From: an uncultured Alphaproteobacteria bacterium
GTDB lineage: Bacteria > Pseudomonadota > Alphaproteobacteria > Sphingomonadales > Sphingomonadaceae
Reading direction: 5' to 3'
Assembly: GCA_903939555.1 (NCBI GenBank)
Contig: CAJAHV010000274.1
Location: 1-5,855, forward strand
DNA length: 5,855 bases
Shown here: positions 5,418 through 5,855 of the stretch, in pieces
How positions within the stretch are numbered: the stretch's first letter is position 1
Layout: each line of letters begins with the position of its first letter
Position numbers and translations under genes: made by a program
The notes under the pieces: generated by a model
Seen by the model: the letters and a program-made list of their open reading frames with translations, nothing else
Told to the model about the DNA's origin: nothing
The model's database searches: none

Positions 5418-5855
5418 ATGAATTTCGATCTGAAGACATTGGCAAAGGGGGCGGCCTGGTTGGCCCTGTTCGCCGCGGCGCCAGCCTTCGCCCAGGAAGT
5501 GGCTGCTGTTGCCGGTGCTACAGCCGCTGCAGTACCCGCAGTCGTCGAAGCTGCCGCACCGGCGGCGCCGGTTGCCGACAAGGGCGACACGGCGTGGATG
5601 CTTACCGCCACCGTGCTGGTCTTCCTGATGACCATTCCGGGCCTCGCGCTGTTCTATGGCGGCCTGGTCCGCAGCAAGAACATGCTGTCGGTGCTGACCC
5701 AGGTCTTCATGATCTGCGCCATCGTCTGCCTGCTCTGGGTGACCTACGGCTATTCGATGGCCTTCACCGGCGGCAATGAATTTGTTGGCGGCTTCAGCAA
5801 GGTGTTTCTCAAGGGTGTGACCACCTCGTCGATGGCGGCAACCTTTTCGAACGGG
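5418..5855 (+). CDS. amtB: Ammonium transporter AmtB, N-terminal part (3' end outside window)
   Basis: Amt/Rh-family ammonium channel of the inner membrane; 146 codons are visible out of a usual 400-plus. Residues 1-25 are a cleavable signal peptide ending 'APAFA' before Gln26, as in E. coli AmtB. Residues 26-56 form a low-complexity Ala/Val/Pro linker with no counterpart of that length in E. coli AmtB. Transmembrane helix 1 ('AWMLTATVLVFLMTIPGLALFYGGLV', about 59-84) carries the family signature through 'RSKNMLS'. Helix 2 covers about 91-116 ('TQVFMICAIVCLLWVTYGYSMAF'). The ATG follows a strong GGAGGGGG (5406-5413). An in-frame ATG at 5400 would add only six residues and has no ribosome-binding site. 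Co-transcription with glnK is expected; GlnK is its regulator. Confidence 0.96.
   Translation, partial: MNFDLKTLAKGAAWLALFAAAPAFAQEVAAVAGATAAAVPAVVEAAAPAAPVADKGDTAWMLTATVLVFLMTIPGLALFYGGLVRSKNMLSVLTQVFMICAIVCLLWVTYGYSMAFTGGNEFVGGFSKVFLKGVTTSSMAATFSNG

Noticed and set aside
4343..5635. 430-codon minus-strand open frame opposite the PPOX, DUF2007, glnK and amtB genes
   Set aside because: It runs across four well-supported plus-strand genes and a promoter, and its translation is low-complexity without family features.
1..5855. CRISPR array, insertion sequence, tRNA or rRNA
   Set aside because: No regularly spaced repeats, transposase, terminal inverted repeats or RNA-gene signatures were seen on either strand.

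Overview
The window looks like a chromosomal segment from a GC-rich alphaproteobacterium, most likely a member of the Sphingomonadales. The reasons are a TonB-dependent receptor with the sphingomonad-type 'EIIVTAQKSEQ' N-terminus, the short CHCC zinc-finger protein typical of alphaproteobacteria, the protein families present and the strong G/C third-position bias. The order assignment is inference; no rRNA or other marker is present.

Layout. The left 1.27 kb holds the N-terminal ~420 codons of an outer-membrane TonB-dependent receptor on the minus strand, cut by the window edge. A 184-bp divergent intergenic region (1268-1451) separates it from a run of seven plus-strand genes. In order these are a 61-aa NDUFS6-like zinc-finger protein (1452-1637); an exported protein with two degenerate retropepsin-like halves that starts at a TTG overlapping the previous stop (1634-2566); the metalloprotease TldD (2613-4043); a pyridoxamine-phosphate-oxidase-fold flavoprotein (4089-4640); a DUF2007 protein overlapping it by one base (4640-4843); then, after a 216-bp regulatory gap, the PII protein GlnK (5060-5398) and the start of the ammonium transporter AmtB (5418 to the edge).

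How the genes work together. The two right-hand genes form the classical glnK-amtB nitrogen-sensing operon. A near-consensus sigma-54 (RpoN) -24/-12 element lies at 5004-5019, so induction under nitrogen limitation is strongly suggested. The predicted transcript would begin near 5030 with a small perfect hairpin before the Shine-Dalgarno sequence. The five genes to the left are tightly packed and partly overlapping, and may be co-transcribed, but they share no obvious pathway: respiratory-complex-I-type zinc finger, periplasmic protease-like fold, peptide proteolysis/maturation, flavoprotein, small putative signalling protein. tldD may also have its own promoter placed so that its mRNA would be leaderless.

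I see no mobile element, CRISPR array, tRNA/rRNA or clear Rho-independent terminator. No wholly new system is evident. The most interesting signals are the regulatory architecture before glnK, the doubly degenerate retropepsin-like protein and the possible leaderless start of tldD.
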